NCBI GenBank assembly: GCA_013388855.1
Contig: JACAEM010000005.1
Location: 62,001 to 126,000, forward strand
Reading direction: 5' to 3'
DNA: 64,000 bases
Source: Chloroflexota bacterium
GTDB lineage: Bacteria; Chloroflexota; Anaerolineae; Anaerolineales; Villigracilaceae
Shown here: positions 29,384-38,689 of the stretch, piece after piece
How the letters are laid out: every line of letters begins with the position of its first letter
Position numbering within the stretch: position 1 is the first letter of the stretch
Notes under the pieces: generated by a model
What the model was told of the DNA's origin: nothing
Seen by the model: the letters and a program-made list of their open reading frames with translations, nothing else
Databases searched by the model: none
Made by a program: the position numbers and the translations under genes

Positions 29384-30441
29384 GCACCATCCTGATTGTA
29401 GACGATGAACCCACCGCAAGAGAGACCGTCGTGGCCATGCTCGAAAGGGACGGCTATCGACTCGAACTGGCAAATGACGGCTTCCAGGCATTGAAAATAC
29501 TGGAGACGCTTCAGCCGGACCTGATCCTGCTGGATGTGATGATGCCCGGCATGGACGGTTTTGAGGTCTGCCGACGCATCCGCTCCACGCCTGCGCTTGC
29601 GGAGGTGCCCATCATCATTCTCACCGCCCTCGACGACCGCGGCTCCCTCCTCTACGCCTTTGAATCTGGCGCCGACGATTTCCTCAGCAAGCCTGTGGAC
29701 CGGTACGAACTCGCCGCGCGTGTGCGCACCATCACACGATTGAACCGCTACCGCACCCTGATGGAACAGCGCGAAAACCTGCGCAGCATGGCGGAACGTG
29801 TGGTCACCGCACAGGAGGAGGAACGCCAGCGCATCTCGCGCGAACTGCACGACGATCTCGGGCAGGCGCTCACCACGCTCCTGATGTCCCTGCGCAATTT
29901 GCAGAATGACCTGTCCATCCCGGCGGCGTCCATGTTCGAGCAATTGCAAGCGTTGTACGACCAATCCTATGAAATCGCCATCAAAATCCGGCGGCTTGCG
30001 CGTGACCTGCGTCCCCCCGTCCTCGATGCGCTCGGATTAAAAGTTGCCATGCAATCCTATTGCACGGAGTTCACGCGCCGCACCCACCTTCCCATCAACT
30101 TCGAGATAGACCCATCCCTGCCCACCCTGCCGGACATGTACAACATCACCCTATACCGCGCCCTGCAGGAAGCGTTGAACAACATCGCCAAACATGCAAA
30201 TGCCAGCCAGGCGTGGGTGGAGTTGAGCGTGGAGGACAATACGATCAGCCTGACCATTCAGGATAATGGAATCGGCATGCCCCAGGGAGCATCCTCGTCG
30301 AGTGGAATTGGACTGTCGGGATTGCGCGAACGATTGACGATTACGGGAGGCAGGCTTGAGATCACCTCCAGCCCCCACAATGGGACCATCCTCATGGCGC
30401 AGTTGCCCCTGCCCAAAAGTGAGCCCGGGAGCGCGGCATGA
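29380..30441 (+). CDS. Receiver-HisKA_3 histidine kinase (NarX/LiaS-type output)
   Basis: MSTILIVDDEPTARETV receiver; EEERQRISRELHDDLGQALTTLLMSL H-box; ATGA overlap with upstream gene. Confidence 0.93.
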   Translation: MSTILIVDDEPTARETVVAMLERDGYRLELANDGFQALKILETLQPDLILLDVMMPGMDGFEVCRRIRSTPALAEVPIIILTALDDRGSLLYAFESGADDFLSKPVDRYELAARVRTITRLNRYRTLMEQRENLRSMAERVVTAQEEERQRISRELHDDLGQALTTLLMSLRNLQNDLSIPAASMFEQLQALYDQSYEIAIKIRRLARDLRPPVLDALGLKVAMQSYCTEFTRRTHLPINFEIDPSLPTLPDMYNITLYRALQEALNNIAKHANASQAWVELSVEDNTISLTIQDNGIGMPQGASSSSGIGLSGLRERLTITGGRLEITSSPHNGTILMAQLPLPKSEPGSAA

Positions 30442-31091
30442 TACGTGTACTGATCGCGGAAGACCATCACATGGTGAGGGCAGGCATCCGGGCTTTGCTC
30501 GAAAAGGCGGGAGATGTAAAAATTTTGGGAGAGGCGTCCAATGGACAGGAAGCCATCGAAATGACACAGTCTCTCAAACCCGATGTGCTGGTCATGGATA
30601 TCATGATGCCGCGCATGAACGGCATACAGGCAGCGGAGAAGATCCGCGCCTTGAAAATAAACACGAATATCCTCCTGCTTTCCATGTACGCAGACGAGGG
30701 ATTTATTCATCAGGCCCTGCAATCCGGTGTCAAGGGCTATGTATTGAAATCCTCCGTCAGCGACGAATTGCTCTGGGCGGTGCGGGCAGTGGCAAGCGGC
30801 AAGACCTACCTGAGCAGTCCTATTTCGGAGATCGTTGTCGAAAGCGCCATGAATCCGTCCCCTCCCGGACAGAACTCCAATCCGATCTCCGGGCTCTCGC
30901 CGCGCGAAAAGGAGACCCTGCAACTGATCGCAGAGGGGTATACCACCCCCGAAATCGCAAAGATGCTCTTAATCAGCGAAAAGACGGTCGAGAAATACCG
31001 CGCCGGACTGATGGAAAAATTGAACGTCCGCAATCTGGTCGGTTTGGTACGGGCCGCAATCAAATACCGCCTTGTGGATCCTGACACATGA
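30438..31091 (+). CDS. NarL/LuxR family response regulator
   Basis: MIRVLIAEDHHMVRAGIRALLEK; LSPREKETLQLIAEGYTTPEIAKMLLISEKTVEKYRAGLMEKLNV. Confidence 0.95.
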   Translation: MIRVLIAEDHHMVRAGIRALLEKAGDVKILGEASNGQEAIEMTQSLKPDVLVMDIMMPRMNGIQAAEKIRALKINTNILLLSMYADEGFIHQALQSGVKGYVLKSSVSDELLWAVRAVASGKTYLSSPISEIVVESAMNPSPPGQNSNPISGLSPREKETLQLIAEGYTTPEIAKMLLISEKTVEKYRAGLMEKLNVRNLVGLVRAAIKYRLVDPDT

Positions 31092-31181
31092 CAACCGGAA
31101 AGATTCCCCGTAAAACCCCGTTTATCAGGTTATGATTCCAAAGACCATGAGAAAGGCTTGACTTTTCAAAAGGAGCACATA

Positions 31182-32165
31182 ATGAGCAGTACAGTCCTGA
31201 TCGTTGACGATGAATATGCCGGACGCCAGACCCTCGAGTCCGTGCTGGAGGGGGAAGGCTATACCATCGAGATGGCCGAGAACGGTTTCCAAGCCATCGA
31301 AAAAGCCAAGAAACTGTTGCCCGATGTGATCCTGCTGGATGTGATGATGCCGGGTATGACCGGCTTCGAAGTCTGCCAGCGCATCCGCAACGACCCGCAA
31401 CTGGCCGAGATCCCCATCATCATCCTGACCGCGCTCGACGACCGTGAATCCATGCTGAGCGGGTTGAAAGCCGGAGCGGATGATTTCATCTCCAAACCTT
31501 TCGACCGCTTCGAACTGCGTGCGCGGGTGCTGGGCATCACACGGCTCAACCGCTATCACAAACTCGTTCAGGAGCGCGCCAAGCTTCAGGAGGCGCACGC
31601 GCAACTCCTCACTGCCTACGAGGCGACCATCGAAGGTTGGTCCCATGCCATGGATTTGCGCGACCGCGAAACAGAGGGGCATAGCCAGCGTGTCGCCGAA
31701 TTGACCGTAAGACTGGGAGAAGCTCATGGACTGGACAAGGAAGAACTGGTCCACATCCGGCGCGGCGCCCTTCTGCACGACATGGGCAAGATTGGCATTC
31801 CCGATGCCATCCTGCACAAACCCGATAAACTGACCGCTGAGGAATGGGAGATCATGCGCAAACATCCTCAGCTCGCCTATGACATGCTCTACCCCATTGA
31901 ATATCTGCGCCCCGCCCTCGATATCCCCTATTGCCACCACGAAAAATGGGACGGCAGCGGCTACCCGCGCAGACTGAAACAGGATGAAATCCCCCTCGCC
32001 GCCCGCCTCTTCGCGGTCGTCGACGTGTGGGACGCACTCACCTCCAACCGCCCCTACCGCCCCGCCTGGAACAAGGAGGATGCTCTCGAGTACATTCGCG
32101 AGCAGTCAGGCAAACACTTCGACCCGCAGGTGGTGGAACTCTTTTTCAAGGTTATTAACGGATAA
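31182..32165 (+). CDS. Response regulator with HD-GYP phosphodiesterase domain
   Basis: MSSTVLIVDDEYAGRQT; HSQRVAEL, HDMGKIGIPDAIL, HHEKWDGSGYPRRLKQDEIPLAARLFAVVDVWDAL. Confidence 0.95.
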   Translation: MSSTVLIVDDEYAGRQTLESVLEGEGYTIEMAENGFQAIEKAKKLLPDVILLDVMMPGMTGFEVCQRIRNDPQLAEIPIIILTALDDRESMLSGLKAGADDFISKPFDRFELRARVLGITRLNRYHKLVQERAKLQEAHAQLLTAYEATIEGWSHAMDLRDRETEGHSQRVAELTVRLGEAHGLDKEELVHIRRGALLHDMGKIGIPDAILHKPDKLTAEEWEIMRKHPQLAYDMLYPIEYLRPALDIPYCHHEKWDGSGYPRRLKQDEIPLAARLFAVVDVWDALTSNRPYRPAWNKEDALEYIREQSGKHFDPQVVELFFKVING

Positions 32166-32447
32166 TTTCCCCTCCATTGCCGAAGACCGGAGCGGTTCGC
32201 TCTGGATCGGAACCTGGGGCGGCGGACTGAACCGCCTCGCCCCGCGATTCGTCGCCTGCTTCACGAAGTGTATCCCCGCTTGAAGATCATCTTGCTCAGT
32301 GTGGATGCGAACGATAAAGCTGCAGCAAAATCGGTCGGTGCGGATCTTGTCTACAAAGGCGTCACACCCAATGAGCTACTCACGGTGCTAAAACCGATTT
32401 TGATGAGACAGTTCAACCAGGGAAACTCCACTGAGCAAGTGGCATGA
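32166..32447 (+). pseudogene. Relic: Reg_prop beta-propeller fragment followed by receiver-domain C-terminal fragment
   Basis: SIAEDRSGSLWIGTWGGGLNRLAPRF in frame 1; then 32253..32447 reads RLLHEVYPRLKIILLSVDANDKAAAKSVGADLVYKGVTPNELLTVLKPIL...*. Confidence 0.65.
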
Positions 32448-32625
32448 AATGCAAACGATAATCCGGGAACATCGAACAAGACTCCGCCCTCCAATTGACC
32501 TCGCAAGGCGGTCTGGCGCTCCAAGATCGCGTATCATGCCATGACCAGTTCCATATTTCCTCATCAGAGAGGAAACATTTTCATGGAATGACAAGTTTTT
32601 GAATATGAATAAAAGGAAATGACCC

Positions 32626-33081
32626 ATGTCACAGTTTTTCATCTCCGTCTCTACCTGGCTCCACTCCATTGCAAGCGTAATCTTTATCGGGCACTTTATT
32701 CTGCTCGCTGGCATTTATTTGCCCGTGCTCTCAAAGAATGGAACCACACTCAGTGAAATCTCCAGGCGTAGCCGCCTGTGGATGTATGTTTCCCTGCTCA
32801 TCTTCGTCGTGACGGGAACCCACCTCATGCTGATCGACCCGGGCTATCTGGGTTTTATGGATTTCAGCAATTTCTGGGGCATCGTCATGGTGGTAAAGCA
32901 TATTCTTGTCCTGGCGATGCTCGCCATGGGGTTCTGGTTCAATGCCATCCTGCACGTTGGTCCAATGATGAGTTCGAACAATCCCGAGCAGGCGATTGCC
33001 CGCTTCCGAAAGTATGTCAATGCGATGGCGGTCTGTGGCGCATTGGTTTTGCTTCTTACGGCTTTGGCGCAAGTGGAGTGA
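32626..33081 (+). CDS. Four-TM membrane protein (CopD-like)
   Basis: MSQFFISVSTWLHSIASVIFIGHFILLAGIYLPVL...; hydrophobic segments with conserved His. Confidence 0.65.
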   Translation: MSQFFISVSTWLHSIASVIFIGHFILLAGIYLPVLSKNGTTLSEISRRSRLWMYVSLLIFVVTGTHLMLIDPGYLGFMDFSNFWGIVMVVKHILVLAMLAMGFWFNAILHVGPMMSSNNPEQAIARFRKYVNAMAVCGALVLLLTALAQVE

Positions 33082-33092
33082 CAGGGAACACC

Positions 33093-33911
33093 ATGAAACC
33101 CATATTTATCATCCTTTGCGTTCTTACCATCCTGCTCCTGATCGGGTGGCTGGGACTACAAGTCAAGCCCCGATCCTTTATGCCATTCCCACAGGAAACA
33201 CCAGAGTTGAAAACCGTCCCCTTGCCAAAGAGACTCCCCGCTCCTGTGGAACGCTTCTACCAAACCGTCTACGGCGATCAGGTTCCCATAATAGAAACAG
33301 TTGTAATCAAGGGAAGGGCTAGAATCAGTCCGTTTGGGGTAAAGTTTCCAGCGCGATTCATCTTTGTCCATAACGCGGGCAGGGATTATCGTCACTATAT
33401 CGAAGCGACATGGTTCGGGCTTCCGTTCATGAAGGTCAACGAGAGTTATGTGAATGGGCATAGCCTCTTTGAACTTCCGATGATCGGCACGCTCGAAAAC
33501 GACCCAGCCACCAGTCAAGCCGCCAATCTTGCGGTCTGGGCGGAGGCGGCATGGTTCCCATCGATCTGGGTCACCGACCCGCGTGTGAGATGGGAAGCTG
33601 TGGATGACAATACCGCTTTGATGTTTGTCCCGTATGGCAACATCGAAGAGAACTTCGTTATGCGCTTCAATCCTGACACGGGTTTGCTCGACAGCATGGA
33701 AGCCATGCGCTACCGTGACAGCGGGACCAATGCAAAGAAGGTCTTGTGGATTACCCAAAGCGTGGAAGGGAAAAAGATCGAGGGAACAAAACTCGATGCG
33801 GTTGGCACCGCCACCTGGCTCGATCAAGGGCTTCCGTGGGCAGTGTTCACGCTCGAGGAAGTGAAATACAACGTGGATGTGAGTGAATACATCCTGCAAA
33901 AGGGAAAGTAG
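33093..33911 (+). CDS. DUF6544-like protein with N-terminal TM
   Basis: Start MKPIFIILCVLTILLLIGWLG at 33093; the longer ORF start at 32778 would overlap the previous gene. Confidence 0.65.
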   Translation: MKPIFIILCVLTILLLIGWLGLQVKPRSFMPFPQETPELKTVPLPKRLPAPVERFYQTVYGDQVPIIETVVIKGRARISPFGVKFPARFIFVHNAGRDYRHYIEATWFGLPFMKVNESYVNGHSLFELPMIGTLENDPATSQAANLAVWAEAAWFPSIWVTDPRVRWEAVDDNTALMFVPYGNIEENFVMRFNPDTGLLDSMEAMRYRDSGTNAKKVLWITQSVEGKKIEGTKLDAVGTATWLDQGLPWAVFTLEEVKYNVDVSEYILQKGK

Positions 33912-33986
33912 AGTTCCCCGCTCAAGGCGGCATCTCCGCTGTTGATGACTGCAGTAGGAGCGGGAGCGCTTTGCAAGAGGTCTCTT

Positions 33987-34109
33987 ATGAAAATTCTCGC
34001 ACTCGAACACGAACTCCCTACAGCAACTGCCGAGGAATTCCAGAAATATGCCAAAGGTGAGGCGAGAAAGGTTTGGGTGTTGGTCCAGCGCAGTACATAC
34101 TTCAGATGA
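33987..34109 (+). pseudogene. Truncated ~40-aa N-terminal fragment of a small monooxygenase/isomerase-like protein
   Basis: MKILALEHELPTATAEEFQKYAKGEARKVWVLVQRSTYFR*, an abrupt stop after a domain-like N-terminus. Confidence 0.45.
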
Positions 34110-34305
34110 ACTTTCATAAATATGCTAAACACTGAGATATGATCGGAGCTATTTTCTTGAGAGTATCGTCTCTCACGTGCACGCGCCATCCAAATCGATA
34201 GTTAAAAACTCCCCTTTAAGTAGTCGGTCATAACTCTTTAGAAAACAACTTCCCGCTCAAGCTGCCAGGAGCGAAAGTGTATAAAATCTATTTCGACCGA
34301 CTACT

Positions 34306-34935
34306 TTACCTTCCCATTAATTCATCATATTTTCGACGCACTTCGCGGATATCGTCCCACATCTGGGCTTTCGGGGAACCGGGCTCGCGCGATGGGTTTC
34401 GCAACAAGTAGGAGGGGTGATAGATCGGCATGATCCAGCGTCCTTGTAATTGGGACCATTGTCCGCGCAAAGAGGTAATGCCGGTTTTGCCAAGAATGGA
34501 TTGGCATGCCACATTTCCTGTCAACAGCATAATGACCGGGTCGACGAATCGGATAATTTCCAGCACATAGGGGCGATAATATTTGATCTCCTCATCCGTC
34601 GGCTTACGGAACGCTTTGCCATCCTCGCCCGGCGGCAGACGAAAAACCGAATTAGTGATGTAAACATCCTTCTCGGGGTCAAAGTTCGCGGCTTGCAAAA
34701 TCTTGTCGAGCAATTGCCCTGCACGACCGACAAATGGTTTGCCCTTGATATTTTCCTCCGGTCCCGGCGCCTCGCCAATGATGAGCAATTTCGCCTGCGG
34801 GTTGCCGCGGCTGATGACCACGTTCGTTCCAGCTTTGGCAAGCGGGTCATCCTTCATCTGTCTCATTTCATCGAACAACTCATCAAGCGATGAATGTCTG
34901 GGTTGACCTGTGTTGAATAAATCAAATTGAGACAT
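34306..34935 (-). CDS. Family 4-type uracil-DNA glycosylase
   Basis: LLIIGEAPGPEENIKGKPFVGRAGQLLDKIL, VYITNSVFRLPP, IMPIYHPSYLLRNPS; start MSQFDLFNTG at 34935. Confidence 0.9.
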   Translation of the reverse strand: MSQFDLFNTGQPRHSSLDELFDEMRQMKDDPLAKAGTNVVISRGNPQAKLLIIGEAPGPEENIKGKPFVGRAGQLLDKILQAANFDPEKDVYITNSVFRLPPGEDGKAFRKPTDEEIKYYRPYVLEIIRFVDPVIMLLTGNVACQSILGKTGITSLRGQWSQLQGRWIMPIYHPSYLLRNPSREPGSPKAQMWDDIREVRRKYDELMGR

Positions 34936-35067
34936 GTCAAACTCCTCATTTTCGAAAATGAATTGTACCGTATGCCTTCGATTCATTCGAGAGAAAAAGT
35001 TGTCCTACTTAAGGATGGGTATCCACTCTGAAAATGGGACCGATCATCTATCAACGGGCAGGCACGC

Positions 35068-35330
35068 TTAGAAGAGTCCCCACAACACATGGAGGATCAC
35101 ATCCGCCCAGAAATGGACTCTGCCGCGGCAACCAGTCCGTCTTTCATATAGTGTTCGCCTGCAATGAATCCGCCAACACCGTTGAGGAGGAAGACTTCTG
35201 CCAAGAATACAGGATTCAGTTCAGTCAAGGATGAAGTGCCTGTCAGGAAGAAGATGGTATCGAGATGCCCGGCACCAAACGCAAGTGCGGCGATGACGTT
35301 GGCGATCCACAAAACGATGGTTCGTACTAT
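35068..35330 (-). pseudogene. C-terminal relic of a CPBP intramembrane protease, frameshifted
   Basis: WIANVIAALAFGAGHLDTIFF...FLLNGVGGFIAGEHYMKDGLVAAAES then, after a frame change, HFWADVILHVLWGLF*. Confidence 0.7.
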
Positions 35331-35336
35331 GATTGT

Positions 35337-36236
35337 TTACGGCTCAAGCGCATCCCGATTAAGGAAGATGATCAATGCCACCAAAGCAACTGCCCATGAG
35401 CCAATGAGTCCCGCCGCCGAAGGTCCGAGCAGTGTGTTTGGGGTACCTTGTGTAAAGAAAATATAGATGCCAGCGATGCCATTGAATGCACCATGACCGA
35501 TGACTGCTGGCCATACACTTCCTCCACGCAAAGTTGCCCAGCCGAGAAAAGTGCCGAGAATGAACATAACCCAAATCATCGCAAGGATACCCGTCCATGG
35601 CACGCCAGGGTAATTGGTTCCATAGTTGTGTCCCATCGCAATGATCGGAGCGTGCCACAGACCCCAGATGACACCCATCGCAATCATTGCTTTCCTTCCA
35701 CCGAGCGGCATCAACTTGGGCTGTAAATAGGCACGCCAGCCGAACTCCTCTCCGAGGATGGGAATGGCATTGATGATCGGGGCGATGAAGACCGCTGTCA
35801 GTGTTTGCGAAAAGATAATTACCCACGGATCAAGCGCAGGCGGAGCCTGACCCGTCGTTGCGGCGGATTGTTCCATTAACTTTGTCACTGCCGAAAAGGT
35901 AGGGTCGTAATACTGCGGGAACAGCGCGAAGAAGAGTCCCATGCCCAGAAAAGTGAAGAGGGCGGGAGCGATCCAACAGATCAGCCAGTACAACCAACCC
36001 TTCTTAAAGTTGGGACGAAGGTACAGTCCCTGCCAGCCTTCCCGTGTAATGAGGCGGGTAAGGATGTGGGCAAGCGCAGGTGCAAGCATGTATCCGCCAC
36101 CCAGTGCAATGAGAGTAGCAGGGGTCGGTGTAAGCCCGCCCGTAAGATAGAGCGCCAGCGCCACAAACCAGGCGATTCCAAAAGCGAATGCGATGTATAT
36201 CCAAACACGTTTCCAATCTACAAAGTTGTTTTCCAT
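35337..36236 (-). CDS. CPBP family intramembrane metalloprotease
   Basis: EEFGWRAYLQPKL, GVIWGLWHAPII, GHGAFNGIAGI; start MENNFVDWKRVW at 36236. Confidence 0.88.
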   Translation of the reverse strand: MENNFVDWKRVWIYIAFAFGIAWFVALALYLTGGLTPTPATLIALGGGYMLAPALAHILTRLITREGWQGLYLRPNFKKGWLYWLICWIAPALFTFLGMGLFFALFPQYYDPTFSAVTKLMEQSAATTGQAPPALDPWVIIFSQTLTAVFIAPIINAIPILGEEFGWRAYLQPKLMPLGGRKAMIAMGVIWGLWHAPIIAMGHNYGTNYPGVPWTGILAMIWVMFILGTFLGWATLRGGSVWPAVIGHGAFNGIAGIYIFFTQGTPNTLLGPSAAGLIGSWAVALVALIIFLNRDALEP

Positions 36237-36255
36237 TTCATTTCTCCTTTTACGG

Positions 36256-37439
36256 TCAGCGAGTCTTTCCACTCAACAGCCAATACAGTTTCACAAACCC
36301 CTGCACATAATCAGGGACGGAACCAACAAACATCAGTATCGCTATATCAGTCAACATGCTGGTCATGTTGATAATCTGATACGTGAAATTGAAGCGATAG
36401 CCGAAGAACGCCTTGATGCCGCTGAAGACCGCTACCAGAATGATCGTGGGAATGAGGAAACTAACGGCAGTATCCCAAACCCGTTTTCTCATTGACCATG
36501 TGCGAGCGCGTTCCCTCCATCCACGCCGGGAGAGTAAGTTGCGAGCTTGAAAGGCGCCCAAGGCAAAGACAAACAGGAACAACAACCAGCCGATATGTTT
36601 CACCGACCAGCCTTCAGAGATGGGTGGAGGCGTGCGTCCCAGCACGATGGACTCTACGCCTTCGAAAATCTGTGGAGCCGAGATATAGTGGTCGAACAGG
36701 TATCCCTGATTGATGAGCAGAACAATGCTCATATCTCGCAACGGATAAATATCCACATACGTTTTGAAGGTTTCGTTCGCGCCGCCATGGAAGATGTGTC
36801 CCTGCTCGACAAACCAACCCATGGCATATCCGTTCTCGGCGTAAAAGAGCATATCCATAGCTTTGAGCGAGAGTAAAGATTTATCCTTGTAATAGCCAGC
36901 GTTATCCATCGCCATCGAATAATGCGCCAGGTCCTCAGCGGTCGAAATGATGTATCCCGCACCGACCTCATAGACGCGATGAGGCTGTCTCTGTGGAATC
37001 GTAAACCCGAAAAGTCGGCTGTAGCCTTGCGAGAGACCATTCTCGCGTGCAACATCAGGGTCAGTGTAGGTACGCGTCATCTCCAGCGGGTCAAAGATAA
37101 ACTGCCGAATGTAATCCTCATACTTCATCCCGCTCGCGTTCTGCACAATCACGCCAGCACATCATACCCGACATTGAAATATTGACTGTACATGTCGCCC
37201 TTGTCCGCATCGAGTTGGGCGATCCATGGATAGATCTCTTCGGGCGAGGCGTTGATGGAAACGGCCCGGGTATAGGTAATGCGCGGGTTGGGAACCAACT
37301 CATCACCAGAATAAGAAGCGGCGACCTCTTCGTCGGTTGCGCCGTATCGATCCATCCACGGCAGGAGGGCGAACATCAAAAGTACGGCAAGGACTCCAAG
37401 CCCAGCCAGAATGCTAATGGTTTTGAAGAATTTTTTCAC
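36256..37439 (-). pseudogene. Chimeric remnant: SRPBCC-like N-terminus joined to class C beta-lactamase-like C-terminus, with frameshift
   Basis: ORF 37149..37439 ends INASPEEIYPWIAQLDADKGDMYS/QYFNVGYDVLA*; restoring one base gives YFNVGYDVL(G)VIVQNASGMKYEDYI continuing in ORF 36256..37152; no SxxK motif present. Confidence 0.75.
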
Positions 37440-37544
37440 GGTTATCTCCTGAGATCGTCCCGAAGGTTTTCATGGAGGCAGCGCTGAATCTGACGAACCT
37501 TTGGGACTGTGATTTTTCGATTGCATCATATCAGTTGAAGACAA

Positions 37545-37572
37545 AAAACTCCCCTGCCATGAGGGGAGTTTT
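37545..37572 (-). terminator. Rho-independent terminator
   Basis: AAAACTCCCC-tgccatga-GGGGAGTTTT, with TTTTTT tail on the minus strand downstream of the 37639..38595 gene. Confidence 0.8.
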
Positions 37573-37638
37573 CCGCTAACCAGATGGCTAGTACCCCACG
37601 ACTTTAGGTTGACAGGTATTTTTGGTCAAACGAAAAGG

Positions 37639-38595
37639 TTAGTGCACCGTCTTCGGTCTGAGTGCGGTATAGAGCAGATAACCACCCACAAGGATGATCG
37701 CCACAGGCCAGAAGATTTCATAGTAACTGGCGAAGAAAACGGAGACGATTGTCAGCCCGGCAAGGACGATGCTCACCACCTTCGCCCAAGGTCTGGCATG
37801 CCGCAGCCATACCACTGCGAAAGTGACGGCAAGTCCACCCATGAGGATGGCGTTGGAATACCCGCCGGTCTGTGTATCACGGACCCAGCCGGCGATGGCG
37901 AGCGTGGCGATAATCGCCAGCATGGTCATCACACCGGCTGGGATGATCGCCCACCAGTTTTCCACGGAACGGAAATACAGCACGAAGAACGGCAAGCCAA
38001 CCGCAAAGAGGAAGACGGGGCCGAAATATGCCGCCATATCGCCGCGACCGGATGCCATCGCCGGAGCAATACTCAACACCCCCAGAATGTAGGCAACCAG
38101 CAACGCCCAGGTGCGCGTGCGGTTGTTCAAATAGACAACTAGGAAACTCAAGCCGATGAGGAAAAGAAACATAGAGCCGACCCATTCCCCACCGACACTA
38201 TCGACCAGCAGAGTGGTCATGGCGAGGAAGAGCATCACACCACCGGGGATGAGCGCCCACCAATTCTTCGAACGGTCGGTGAGATATGCTGCCGCAAAGG
38301 GAACGAGCAGTCCGAAGAACAACGGTGAACCGACCGCAGCAGTATCCACGCTGCTGGTTGCCAGCGCGACCGTCACTGCCAGCCCGCCAAAAACGCCCGC
38401 AGGAAACAACCAGCCCCACTCCTTCCAGCCGCTCAACGCGTAACTGAGGAATGCCAGCAGGCTGACCGCCGCAAAGACCCACATCCAGATCGTCTCGGAA
38501 AATTGGTCAATGTAACCCATCTGCTGGGCGAGCGCCAGCCCACCGCCAGCAATCAACAGGATGCCCCAGAAGAGACTCGATTTATTGACGTTCAT
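37639..38595 (-). CDS. Multi-TM membrane protein with repeated helical units
   Basis: MNVNKSSLFWGILLIAGGGLALAQQMGYI; NWWALIPGGVMLFLAMTTL and NWWAIIPAGVMTMLAIIATL internal repeat. Confidence 0.75.
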   Translation of the reverse strand: MNVNKSSLFWGILLIAGGGLALAQQMGYIDQFSETIWMWVFAAVSLLAFLSYALSGWKEWGWLFPAGVFGGLAVTVALATSSVDTAAVGSPLFFGLLVPFAAAYLTDRSKNWWALIPGGVMLFLAMTTLLVDSVGGEWVGSMFLFLIGLSFLVVYLNNRTRTWALLVAYILGVLSIAPAMASGRGDMAAYFGPVFLFAVGLPFFVLYFRSVENWWAIIPAGVMTMLAIIATLAIAGWVRDTQTGGYSNAILMGGLAVTFAVVWLRHARPWAKVVSIVLAGLTIVSVFFASYYEIFWPVAIILVGGYLLYTALRPKTVH

Positions 38596-38689
38596 GGAAA
38601 CCTCCTTTAGATTTCTCTATCAAAGTATACGCACCAGGCAAAATACCGCCTCATGCGCCGGAGGAGTCTTTACCTGTCCAGTCGGATGG

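Noticed and set aside
32778-33092. N-terminal extension of the 33093-33911 gene
   Set aside because: It would overlap the CopD-like gene in another frame; the ATG at 33093 followed by a TM helix is a much better start
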